12,205 nucleotides of DNA from an uncultured Eubacteriales bacterium (GTDB lineage: Bacteria; Bacillota; Clostridia; UBA1381; UBA9506), in contig UQYH01000071.1 of the NCBI GenBank assembly GCA_900545185.1, forward strand, positions 1-12,205, in the 5' to 3' direction. Below the pieces are notes generated by a model that was given only the letters and a program-made list of their open reading frames with translations, did no database searches and had not been told where the DNA came from. Position 1 is the first letter of the stretch. The number at the start of each line of letters is the position of its first letter. Below, in pieces: positions 1-6,769 of the stretch. The position numbers and the translations under genes are program-made.

Positions 1-788
1 ACCTTTGCCGGCGTGTTAACTATACTGATTTACAGTCTGGCGCGCAAACGGTTTTTATATCCCAAAAAAGAAAACATTAAGCGTATAGCTGCGGTCAGCA
101 GCTTTCAAACCGTTATTCAATATATCTTTTTTACATAGGCCTTGCCAACACATCGGGTGTTAAAGGCACGGTTTTAAGCGGCTCATCCGCTTTTTTTGCC
201 CTGTTGATTGCCAGCCTTTTGTTTCATCAGGAAAAGCTGACACTTACCAAAATTACGGCCTGTGTTTTAGGCTTTGCCGGGATTGTTGTCATCAATTTAA
301 ACGGGCTGGATTTTACCATGAATTTTACGGGAGATTGCTTTGTGCTGTTTTCAACCATTGCCTATGCCGTTTCTTCGGTTTTGATTAAAAATTATGCAAA
401 ATATGAGGATACGGTGGTCATCAGCGGCTATCAGTTTTTAATGGGCGGCTTGGTGATGGTTATTGTCGGCGCGGCCTTCGGCGGGCACATTACGGTGCAC
501 GGTGCGGCATCGTATGCCGTGCTGACCTATCTTTCGTTTTTATCGGCTGTGGCCTATGCGCTGTGGGGCGTTTTGTTAAAGCATAATCCGGTTTCTAAGG
601 TATCGGTTTATAATTTTTGTACACCGGTTTTCGGGGTGCTGCTATCGAACCTGATGCTGACGGAGCAGACGGGTGTTGCACCGCTGAATCTGGCGGTGAC
701 ACTGGTGTTGATTTGCGCAGGAATTTTGATGCTGAATTACCAAAAGCCGGAACCATCGGCATTCGTCGCACAAACAAAACAGTTGTAG
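1..788 (+). pseudogene. EamA/DMT-family transporter, 5' partial, frameshifted
   Basis: This is the 3' part of a drug/metabolite-transporter (EamA) family membrane protein, an exporter or permease of small metabolites whose substrate cannot be read. Frame 1 is open from base 1 and encodes hydrophobic EamA-like sequence until TAG at 136-138. The homology continues in frame 3 (TAC ATA GGC from 132, then TSGVKGTVLSGSSAFFALL and SLLFHQEKLT, a typical half-repeat junction) to TAG at 786-788. Adding one T to the six-T run at 127-132 joins the two frames cleanly, so this is a single-base deletion or a homopolymer sequencing error. The frame-3 part has five or six predicted membrane helices and ends after a final helix (LVLICAGILMLNY), so the C-terminus looks nearly complete. 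Its stop codon lies inside the left end of the repeat element at 785. The 5' end is outside the window. The family call is firm; pseudogene status is uncertain. Confidence 0.8.
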
Positions 789-916
789 GGAACGACCTGT
801 ATGTCATTCCCATAAAAAATTGACAAAATTATACCCTATCACCATTGTTATTTGCAATGTCAATATAACACCCGTATGTAAAATAAAATCGGAACGACAC
901 ATAGGTCGTTCCCTAC
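785..916. repeat. REPIN-like element: two inverted GTAG-hairpin units
   Basis: A 26-bp unit at 785-810 is repeated in inverted orientation at 891-916 with 23 of 26 matches, around an 80-bp A+T-rich core. Each unit begins, reading inward, with GTAG followed by a small palindrome. On the left, GGAACGAC (789-796) pairs with GTCATTCC (803-810) with one mismatch. On the right, GGAACGAC (891-898) pairs perfectly with GTCGTTCC (905-912). Both loops are 6 nt. GTAG plus an imperfect palindrome, paired head-to-head, is the described architecture of REP sequences forming REPINs, which are mobilised in trans by RAYT-type Y1 tyrosine transposases. No target-site duplication is visible, as expected for that chemistry. 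The core has a nested pair, ATTGACA (819-825) and TGTCAAT (858-864), and no coding sequence. A MITE moved by a DDE transposase is the alternative. The mobilising enzyme is not in the window. Confidence 0.7.
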
Positions 917-965
917 GGATTTACCGAAAAACAGAATAGAATTTATACAACGGGCATAAAAAGGT

Positions 966-994
966 TTCCGCAAAACCTAACAGGTTTTGTGGAA
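966..994. other. 13-bp stem, 3-nt loop hairpin
   Basis: TTCCGCAAAACCT (966-978) pairs with AGGTTTTGTGGAA (982-994) through 13 pairs, one of them G-T, around an AAC loop. On the + strand no T run follows, so it is not an obvious terminator in that direction. On the - strand the stem is followed within a few bases by a short T run (complement of 958-962), so it could act as a weak terminator there, but no - strand gene needs one. It lies immediately before the coiled-coil remnant and may mark a rearrangement end. Confidence 0.5.
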
Positions 995-997
995 TAA

Positions 998-1507
998 AGA
1001 GGGAAAAAGCTTACGGAAGAAAATGATGGATTAAAAGAAAGATGTGAGCGTTATGAATCCGAAAAGAAATCGGCAAGCGATAAACAGGATGCACTTCTTG
1101 AAAAAATTAACCTGCTTTCAAAAGAAAAGGAAGATATGCAGACGGAAATTGCAGAACTAACCGAAAAAATATCAGATCTCAGCGCAAGACTTGACGAAGC
1201 GGCAGCGGATAAATTTGATTATGAGCAAGGTAAGAGTGAACTTGCCGACATAATGCTTGAAGCAAAGCGGTTTGAAAAGGAACTGGAAGCTCGTACCGAA
1301 CACGAATATGCGCAGAAAAAGGCTTAAAACGATGAGAAAATTCGTGCCGAGAGCAAACGGATTGAGAGATATATTTCAGACATTGACGAGATTTGCGGCG
1401 TTCTGCGTAAGGCGTATAACACTTTGGGTGATGAAGCGGAGAAGCAAAAATCCGATCTCTGCGTTATTCTGAACAACTTAAACGTTTTGGAAATAAAGCA
1501 AGGATAA
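998..1507 (+). pseudogene. Coiled-coil protein remnant with internal stop
   Basis: Frame 2 is open from 998, just after an in-frame TAA at 995-997, and reads charged Glu/Lys/Leu-rich sequence with heptad character (for example ALLEKINLLSKEKEDM and IAELTEKISDLSARLDEA). A TAA at 1325-1327 interrupts it. The same frame then continues with similar sequence (NDEKIRAESKRIERYISDID, then GVLRKAYNTLGDEAEKQK) to TAA at 1505-1507. A GAA to TAA change would explain the internal stop, since the context reads QKKA-stop-NDEKIRAE. There is no plausible start codon or ribosome binding site before 998. The first ATG is at 1136 and lacks a convincing Shine-Dalgarno sequence. The piece is best read as the C-terminal relic of a long cytoplasmic coiled-coil protein, perhaps DivIVA-like or SMC/kinesin-like in composition. 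Coiled-coil composition does not permit a family call. The 5' part is missing. Confidence 0.6.
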
Positions 1508-1592
1508 ACATATAACAATTTCCATTGTGCATGTGATTAGGATTGTGAGATTAAACCCGCCCTCTTAAAATGAGGACAAAAGACGGCATAGC

Positions 1593-1641
1593 AGGCCGCC
1601 TGGTATAGAGGCAAAACCCTTTATTGCCGGGCGGCTTTTTT
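1593..1641 (+). terminator. Rho-independent terminator
   Basis: GCCGCCTGG (1595-1603) pairs with CCGGGCGGC (1627-1635) through nine pairs including one T-G, and six T residues follow at 1636-1641. It would end transcription arriving from the coiled-coil remnant. The loop is rather long at 23 nt, which is why confidence is not higher. Confidence 0.65.
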
Positions 1642-1686
1642 GTGCCTTTTTATATGATATTACAAATTACTACCCAAAAAGATAAG

Positions 1687-1734
1687 AAAACAACAGACAG
1701 CCGCAGGCTTATATGCCGAGCAGTCTGTTGTTTT
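1687..1734. repeat. 12-bp perfect inverted repeat, possible bidirectional terminator
   Basis: AAAACAACAGAC (1687-1698) and GTCTGTTGTTTT (1723-1734) are perfect reverse complements. A smaller GGC/GCC pair lies inside the 24-nt loop. The arms end in TTTT in both directions, and on the - strand the T-rich stretch continues past the arm, so it could terminate either way. Coming 45 bp after another terminator, it may be a backup terminator or part of a structured RNA. Confidence 0.5.
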
Positions 1735-1869
1735 GCCTCTGCCGAGCGGGGCATTTGTCGGATCACCCTTATCCTGCGGCAAGCGTTCATATACGTTGCA
1801 AAGCATATTTTCAAAATCTTTAGCTTAATATTATTTCGGTCTTTTCTTATAATTTTGTCCTTGTTTACC

Positions 1870-1898
1870 TTGAAAATTTGTGTTATGTTTGTTATATA
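1870..1898 (+). promoter_or_regulatory. Sigma-A-type promoter for the 525-aa hydrolase gene
   Basis: TTGAAA at 1870-1875 and TATATA at 1893-1898 are separated by 17 bp. Transcription would begin near 1904-1906, almost at the start codon, leaving a leader of only about 5-15 nt. AAGGGTGTG follows at 1905-1913 and recurs just after the promoter at 3599-3627. Confidence 0.6.
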
Positions 1899-1910
1899 AA
1901 ATGAAAGGGT

Positions 1911-3488
1911 GTGGATGTATTGATTCATTACGAAAAGCAAGATACGGTACTGTCAAACATTGCGGTGCGATTTGCAAAACGCCTGCAAACAGACGAGGAC
2001 ATTACGCTGGTCCTGGACAGAATACTGGGCGAAAAAAACGGAAAAATTGAAAATAACGTTATCAGCGGCGGCGCATATGATATGATTTTAGAGGGCTGCG
2101 GACGGTATCTGCGTCACGGACGGTCGGCGGAAGGCTCGTTCTGTTCGCATAAATCTATGTGCGGTATTTATTTTGCTACGCATTTTAATAACTATTTGGA
2201 TGCGGCGCCCCTGGATGAGCTGTTTACCTATATAGATGATTTGGCATTTTGGGGGATGGGCGTGTTAAAGCTTTGGTTTGACATGCACCATTTTAAAAAC
2301 ATGGAGGAGGGGCAAGAGAAAAGCAGCCGCGTGATCGCCATTATGCGCTATGCTAAATCCATTGGGCTAAAAACCGTGCTGACAACGCTATCAAACGAAG
2401 CGTTTGCAGACAGCCCCAAAGAACTGCGAGCTGACTGGACCTCCGGCCATGACGGGTATATTTATGATTTGAACGATCATTATCATTTGGAAATTTGCCC
2501 CTCTAAGCCCGGCGGTATGGAGCAGATTCTGTCAGACCGCAAAAAGATGCTGGACGTATTTCGTGATGCACAGCCGGATTACATTTCAATCGGCGGGTAT
2601 GATGAAGGCGGCTGTACCTGCTCGGCTTGTGCACCGTGGGGATGTAACGGACATCTGCGGGTTGTCGATCAGCTGATTCCGCTCTATAAATCGTATTTTC
2701 CCAACGTTAAAATCATTATGAGCCTGTGGCAGTTCGGTACCTTTACGGGCACGGATGTGGAATTTGAAGGTGTTTATGCGGCGGCGCGAGAAGGACGTCT
2801 TGATGATGTGGCATACTTTTTATCCGAGCCGCAGTATGCACGCTATCCGTTTGAGCATGAGCCGGTTCGGCCGATTATCAACTTCCCCGAAATCAGTATG
2901 TATAACGCTTCGCCTTGGGGCGGTTACGGCGCTAACCCCATGCCGCAAATGCTGGATGATTTATGGAAGAAAGACGGGGATAAGCTGGAGGGAGGCTATC
3001 CGTATTCCGAGGGTATTTATGAGGATATAAACAAGATAATCATGCTGCGGCTCTACCGCGAAAATCAACCGGTGCGCGAAACGGTGCGTGAATATCTTGC
3101 CTATGAATTTGGCCTTGACGGCGCGATTCTGGATCATTGCGTACAGGCAGTGTATGATATGGAGGAAACGTTAAAGCGTCAATATGATCCTGAAGAAACT
3201 CTTGCACATCCGCATGATAAAGAGGCACATCGCTATGTGATTGAAAAGCCCGAAAAAATTGAATCAATATTGTCGGCTATGGAAGCGGCCGATGCGGTTA
3301 TGGAGGAAGCAAAGCGCAGCAGCGTCAAATGGCAGATGCTGTATCTGCGGGCAAAAATTGATGCGGCACTGAAAGCAAATGATTTTTACAGAAATGATAC
3401 TGTAATGGGTTATTTCAGGAAATTGATTGAACTTGCTCATTTGCAAAATTCCGGGCAATGGACAAAACCGGATATTATGGGGGTATAA
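1911..3488 (+). CDS. Cytosolic TIM-barrel glycoside-hydrolase-like protein, 525 aa
   Basis: The protein is probably a cytoplasmic glycosidase of the GH20/GH67/DUF4838-like type; there is no signal peptide or membrane segment. After a short N-terminal region, a barrel-like stretch begins near residue 80 (GIYFATHFNNYLD), with GVLKLWFDMHHF around residues 119-128. ISIGGYDE follows, with D231-E232 in a setting like the GH20 catalytic H-x-G-G-D-E motif. A Cys cluster comes directly after (C235, C237, C240, C245, then H248), suggesting a metal or structural site. The C-terminal third is helical. The start is uncertain. GTG 1911 has AAAGGG only 1 nt upstream, whereas TTG 1920 has it 10 nt upstream; an in-frame stop at 1902-1904 rules out anything longer. 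It is followed by a hairpin and a second promoter, so it is probably its own unit, coregulated with the hydrolase-transporter operon. Substrate and exact CAZy family are not determined. Confidence 0.8.
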   Translation: MDVLIHYEKQDTVLSNIAVRFAKRLQTDEDITLVLDRILGEKNGKIENNVISGGAYDMILEGCGRYLRHGRSAEGSFCSHKSMCGIYFATHFNNYLDAAPLDELFTYIDDLAFWGMGVLKLWFDMHHFKNMEEGQEKSSRVIAIMRYAKSIGLKTVLTTLSNEAFADSPKELRADWTSGHDGYIYDLNDHYHLEICPSKPGGMEQILSDRKKMLDVFRDAQPDYISIGGYDEGGCTCSACAPWGCNGHLRVVDQLIPLYKSYFPNVKIIMSLWQFGTFTGTDVEFEGVYAAAREGRLDDVAYFLSEPQYARYPFEHEPVRPIINFPEISMYNASPWGGYGANPMPQMLDDLWKKDGDKLEGGYPYSEGIYEDINKIIMLRLYRENQPVRETVREYLAYEFGLDGAILDHCVQAVYDMEETLKRQYDPEETLAHPHDKEAHRYVIEKPEKIESILSAMEAADAVMEEAKRSSVKWQMLYLRAKIDAALKANDFYRNDTVMGYFRKLIELAHLQNSGQWTKPDIMGV

Positions 3489-3493
3489 CAAAT

Positions 3494-3534
3494 CAGCCTC
3501 GCACCCGTGTGTATATACCTTGAGTGCGAGGCTG
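3494..3534 (+). terminator. Strong hairpin after the first hydrolase gene, no adjacent T run
   Basis: CAGCCTCGCAC (3494-3504) and GTGCGAGGCTG (3524-3534) are perfect 11-bp complements around a 19-nt loop, starting 6 nt after the stop codon. The position fits a terminator, but TGCCG follows the stem and the first T5 run is at about 3547-3551. It may be a weak or factor-dependent terminator, or an mRNA 3'-end stabiliser. Confidence 0.5.
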
Positions 3535-3598
3535 TGCCGTATGAATCTTTTTAAGGGCAGATTAAACAAAATTTTGGTCTTTTGTTAAAATTTATTCC

Positions 3599-3627
3599 TT
3601 GCGTATTGTGGTGCCATCCTCTATAAT
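3599..3627 (+). promoter_or_regulatory. Promoter of the hydrolase-transporter operon
   Basis: TTGCGT at 3599-3604 and a perfect TATAAT at 3622-3627 are 17 bp apart. AAGGGTGTG at 3636-3644 repeats the 9-mer found at the upstream promoter. An A+T-rich inverted repeat, AACAAAA (3565-3571) and TTTTGTT (3580-3586), lies just before the -35 box and could be an operator. No cre-like consensus was found. Confidence 0.7.
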
Positions 3628-3683
3628 AAAAGCAGAAGGGTGTGTCTATTTTTTATTTGCTTATATTCTGAGGTGATTTTTAT

Positions 3684-5780
3684 ATGAAAACAGAAAAGCC
3701 ATATGCATTTCGAGAGCGGCTGCTTGCGGTGCATAGACCCGGTTTGCGCGATATAAACAGGCATGCGGATAAGCATGAATTTGAAGTGAAAAACGGCGCA
3801 AGCATTAATATTTTGGGAAAAACAGGCGAGGTTTGCAAAACGGCCGTACAAGATTTGATTGATTTTATGCGCATATCCATGGGTGTGTACTGCCGCATGG
3901 CAGAAAACGAACCGCAAGGAACGGTGACGGTTGCCTTAGCAGAAACAGCCGGAAAAGATCTTGGCACAGCGGCAGGCTATAAGGGCTTTATGCTTGAAGC
4001 GGATGAAGCCGGTATCGGCATTTACGGTTATGACGAACGCGGCATAGCTTTAGGTATTTACTATCTGGAATTTTTAATGAGCTGTGAAAGAGCGCCGCTG
4101 CTCGGCATAGGCAGTGTTCGAAAAAAACCGACCTTATCACCGAGAATGGTACATTCGGGATACGGGCTGGATGAATATCCGGATGCGTATTTGTCACGCA
4201 TTGCTCATGAAGGGCGCGACGCAATTTTAGTTTTCACCAAGGATGTGAACGAAACACCCGGCGGCTACCTTGATTTTAATGATTTAATTCGCCGTGCGGC
4301 GCGGTATGGGCTGGATGTGTATGCCTACAGCTACCTTCACAGTGATATGAGCCCCGAAGCGCCGGAGGCCGAAGCATATTACGATCATACATATGGCCGC
4401 TTGTTCCGCGAATGTCCCGGTCTGAAGGGCGTAACGCTGGTGGGAGAGTCAAACGAATTTCCCAGCCGCGATCCGCATGCGGCCAAAGGAAAATATTACG
4501 AAACGGCAGTAGACGGTATTCCGTCGGATAAACCCAGCTCAGGCTGGTATCCCTGCGAGGATTACCCTATATGGCTTGCTGTTTTAAAAAAAGTCATCCG
4601 CCGCTATAACCCCGAAGCGGATATTGTTTTTTGGACATATAATTGGGGTAGTGCACCGGAGGAGGCGCGGCTTAAATTAATCGAATCACTGCCGACGGAC
4701 ATCAGCCTGCAAGCGACTTTTGAAATGTATGAACCGCGTATCTACGGTCAAACCATGGGTATTTGTGCCGATTATACGTTGGCGTTTGAAGGGCCGGGAG
4801 CCTATTTTAAAAGCGAGGCAGAGGCGGCAAAAAAACGTGGGATTCGCTTATACTCTATGACCAACACGGGCGGCTTGACATGGGATTTTGGCGTGATTCC
4901 CTACGAGCCGATGCCGCAGCAGTGGATACGGCGCTGCGAAGCGATGCGCAAGGCACAAGAGGATTGGGGGCTTTGCGGTGTGATGGAATCACACCATTAC
5001 GGATTTACGCCCTCCTTTGTCAGTCAACTTACCAATTTGGCATTTTTAGAGCCGTTTGAAGATCCGGAGGCCTTGCTGGCTAAAATATTAAAAAACGAAT
5101 TCGGAACGGCAAATTATACGGCGGTGGATTGTGCGCTGCGCAGCTGGAGCGAAGCCATTCGCTACTATACGCCCAGCAACATAGATCAATACGGTGCCTT
5201 TCGGGTGGGGCCGTCTTATCCGTTTAATCTGTCGGACAGTGTGAATATACCATCGGATGAGCGAGCCATGTTCGGCAATGTGATTGTTGCACCGATTTAT
5301 GATAACGGTGCAAGCCCGGCCAATGCGCCGCTGACGCTTAGAATTTATGAAGAACTGACGTTTTTGCAAACGATGCTGCGCTGCATCCGGGAAGGACTGA
5401 CGGCGCTGGAGGATGCACCGGAGCAAAACGAAGAAACAGAGCGGCTTTACAATTTGGGTCGGTTTATGGAACATTCTGTTATAACAGGGATTCATGCCAA
5501 GCAGTTTCACGTTTTAAAGTGCCGTTTGTATAATGCTGAAAATTCGGAAAGCTTTGCGAATGTTTTAAATGAGATTGAAGCGCTGCTTTGCAGGGAAACG
5601 GAAAATGTTGAGGCAACCATTCCGCTGGTAAACCGTGATTCGCGCTTGGGATGGGAGCCGAGCATGCTGTATATGACCGACGAATGGCATTTAAGGTGGA
5701 AAATACGGCAATTGCGTTATGTATTGGATTCTGACCTGGCACATTATCGTACCAGTCTTTCACATATGCAGAATCAATAA
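3684..5780 (+). CDS. Cytosolic GH20/GH67-like glycoside hydrolase, 698 aa
   Basis: This is a large protein without signal peptide or membrane segments, probably a cytoplasmic glycosidase acting on imported oligosaccharides. The N-terminal ~130 residues resemble the alpha/beta domain preceding GH20, GH67 and GH84 barrels, with GFMLEADEAGIGIYGYDERG around residues 100-120. The barrel follows. It includes RMVHSGYGLDEYPDAYLSRI (~155-175), GVTLVGESNEFPSRDPH with E255 and E258 as candidate acidic catalytic residues, IVFWTYNWGS and GVMESHHYGFTPS. The C-terminus is helical with a GWEPSMLY...WHLRWKIRQL signature (~656-677), common at the end of such proteins. ATG 3684 has GAGGTGA 7 nt upstream. The permease gene starts 29 bp downstream, so it is operonic with the transporter. 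The protein differs from the 525-aa neighbour in having the complete N-terminal domain and no Cys cluster. Family membership is inferred from motif pattern, and the reaction is unknown. Confidence 0.82.
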   Translation: MKTEKPYAFRERLLAVHRPGLRDINRHADKHEFEVKNGASINILGKTGEVCKTAVQDLIDFMRISMGVYCRMAENEPQGTVTVALAETAGKDLGTAAGYKGFMLEADEAGIGIYGYDERGIALGIYYLEFLMSCERAPLLGIGSVRKKPTLSPRMVHSGYGLDEYPDAYLSRIAHEGRDAILVFTKDVNETPGGYLDFNDLIRRAARYGLDVYAYSYLHSDMSPEAPEAEAYYDHTYGRLFRECPGLKGVTLVGESNEFPSRDPHAAKGKYYETAVDGIPSDKPSSGWYPCEDYPIWLAVLKKVIRRYNPEADIVFWTYNWGSAPEEARLKLIESLPTDISLQATFEMYEPRIYGQTMGICADYTLAFEGPGAYFKSEAEAAKKRGIRLYSMTNTGGLTWDFGVIPYEPMPQQWIRRCEAMRKAQEDWGLCGVMESHHYGFTPSFVSQLTNLAFLEPFEDPEALLAKILKNEFGTANYTAVDCALRSWSEAIRYYTPSNIDQYGAFRVGPSYPFNLSDSVNIPSDERAMFGNVIVAPIYDNGASPANAPLTLRIYEELTFLQTMLRCIREGLTALEDAPEQNEETERLYNLGRFMEHSVITGIHAKQFHVLKCRLYNAENSESFANVLNEIEALLCRETENVEATIPLVNRDSRLGWEPSMLYMTDEWHLRWKIRQLRYVLDSDLAHYRTSLSHMQNQ

Positions 5781-5809
5781 TAAAATAAATTTAACCGAGG
5801 TGGATATTT

Positions 5810-6757
5810 ATGTTGCAGGGGGCTGCGCAGGGAACACTGCGCAAAAAGAAAAGGTTGGGAAATGAGATGAAAAGCAGCTTGTCGCTTTTGGTTCTGACAT
5901 TGCCGGCGCTGATTTACTTTTTAATTTGGCACTATGCGCCCATGTTCGGACTGATTATTGCCTTTAAGGATTATTCTTACGAATTGGGTATTTTGGGCAG
6001 CCGCTGGATAGGGTTTGATAATTTTAAATTTTTCTTCCTTTCACAGGATGCCTGGCGCATTACGCGCAACACGGTTGGCTACGGCGCGCTTTTTATTATC
6101 GTTGATGCCGTAACGGCTGTAGGCATGGCGCTTTTGATGAATGAGGTAAAAAGCCGAGCCGCCATTAAAACCTATCAAACCATTATGCTGTTTCCTCAGT
6201 TTTTATCTTGGGTTGTGGTTGGGTTTATTACCTATATTTTGTTAAATCCGGCGCTGGGTATCTTCAATAAAGGGCTTGAAGCAATCGGATTAAAAGGGAT
6301 TGACTGGTTTTCGGAGCCGAAATATTGGCCGTATATTTTAACACTTGTCCATATTTGGAAAAGCATCGGCATGAACATGATTATGTATTATGCGGCACTG
6401 CTGGGTATTAATCATGAACTGTACGAGGCGGCAACACTGGATGGAGCCAATCGCTTGCAGCAATGCTGGTATATCTCTATACCGGCGCTGATTCCGCTGA
6501 TAACCATGCTTTCCATTTTGGCGGTCGGCAATATTTTCCGCGGTGACTTTGGCCTGTTTTACCAAATTCCGCGCGATGTCGGCGTGCTGTATCCGACAAC
6601 GGACGTGATTGATACATATGTATACCGCGGCTTGAAAAACGGCGATATGGGAACCACTTCTGCGGTTGGCTTTTTCCAATCTGTGGTGGGGCTTGCCATG
6701 GTGCTTATCACCAACTGGATTGTGAAAAAAATAGAGCCGGAAAACGCAATGTTTTAG
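5810..6757 (+). CDS. CUT1 carbohydrate ABC permease, YteP/LplB type
   Basis: This is the first of two integral membrane subunits of an oligosaccharide importer, 315 aa. It shows a short basic N-terminus (RKKKR, ~11-15), a first helix with the ALIYFLIWHYAPMFGL pattern typical of LplB/YteP proteins, and about six membrane helices. The cytoplasmic EAA loop is at ~205-227 (YEAATLDGANRLQQCWYISI), including the conserved G that contacts the ATPase. Length is normal for the family. GAGGTGG lies 6 nt before the ATG. The second permease begins 12 bp after the stop, with a Shine-Dalgarno sequence overlapping the stop codon, implying translational coupling. No ATPase gene is nearby; systems of this class usually borrow a shared MsmK/UgpC-type ATPase. 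Confidence 0.93.
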   Translation: MLQGAAQGTLRKKKRLGNEMKSSLSLLVLTLPALIYFLIWHYAPMFGLIIAFKDYSYELGILGSRWIGFDNFKFFFLSQDAWRITRNTVGYGALFIIVDAVTAVGMALLMNEVKSRAAIKTYQTIMLFPQFLSWVVVGFITYILLNPALGIFNKGLEAIGLKGIDWFSEPKYWPYILTLVHIWKSIGMNMIMYYAALLGINHELYEAATLDGANRLQQCWYISIPALIPLITMLSILAVGNIFRGDFGLFYQIPRDVGVLYPTTDVIDTYVYRGLKNGDMGTTSAVGFFQSVVGLAMVLITNWIVKKIEPENAMF

Positions 6758-6769
6758 GGGGAGAGAGAT

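Larger units (their letters stand above)
1508..1910. other. Non-coding spacer before the glycan locus
   Basis: I see no credible gene here. Short open frames on both strands lack ribosome binding sites and have poor amino-acid composition. The stretch holds a rho-independent terminator (1593-1641), a long inverted repeat (1687-1734), a GCAA-g-CGT / ACG-TTGC stem near 1780-1800 and a promoter at 1870-1898. GCCGCAGG at 1700-1707, inside the loop of the inverted repeat, is perfectly complementary to CCTGCGGC near 1773-1780. Two mutually exclusive folds, or a pseudoknot, are therefore possible if the region is transcribed. I do not recognise a known riboswitch consensus. Confidence 0.5.

Noticed and set aside
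1624..1940. Open frames on both strands in the spacer before 1911
   Set aside because: They overlap the terminator, inverted repeat and promoter, lack ribosome binding sites, and encode low-complexity hydrophobic or Lys/Ile-rich products.
3535..3683. Catabolite-repression (cre) operator near the operon promoter
   Set aside because: No sequence close to the TGNAANCGNNNNCA consensus was found here or before 1911.
5088..5510. 140-codon open frame on the - strand
   Set aside because: It is fully antisense to the 698-aa hydrolase gene, and its Arg/His/Cys-rich product is typical of a shadow frame.
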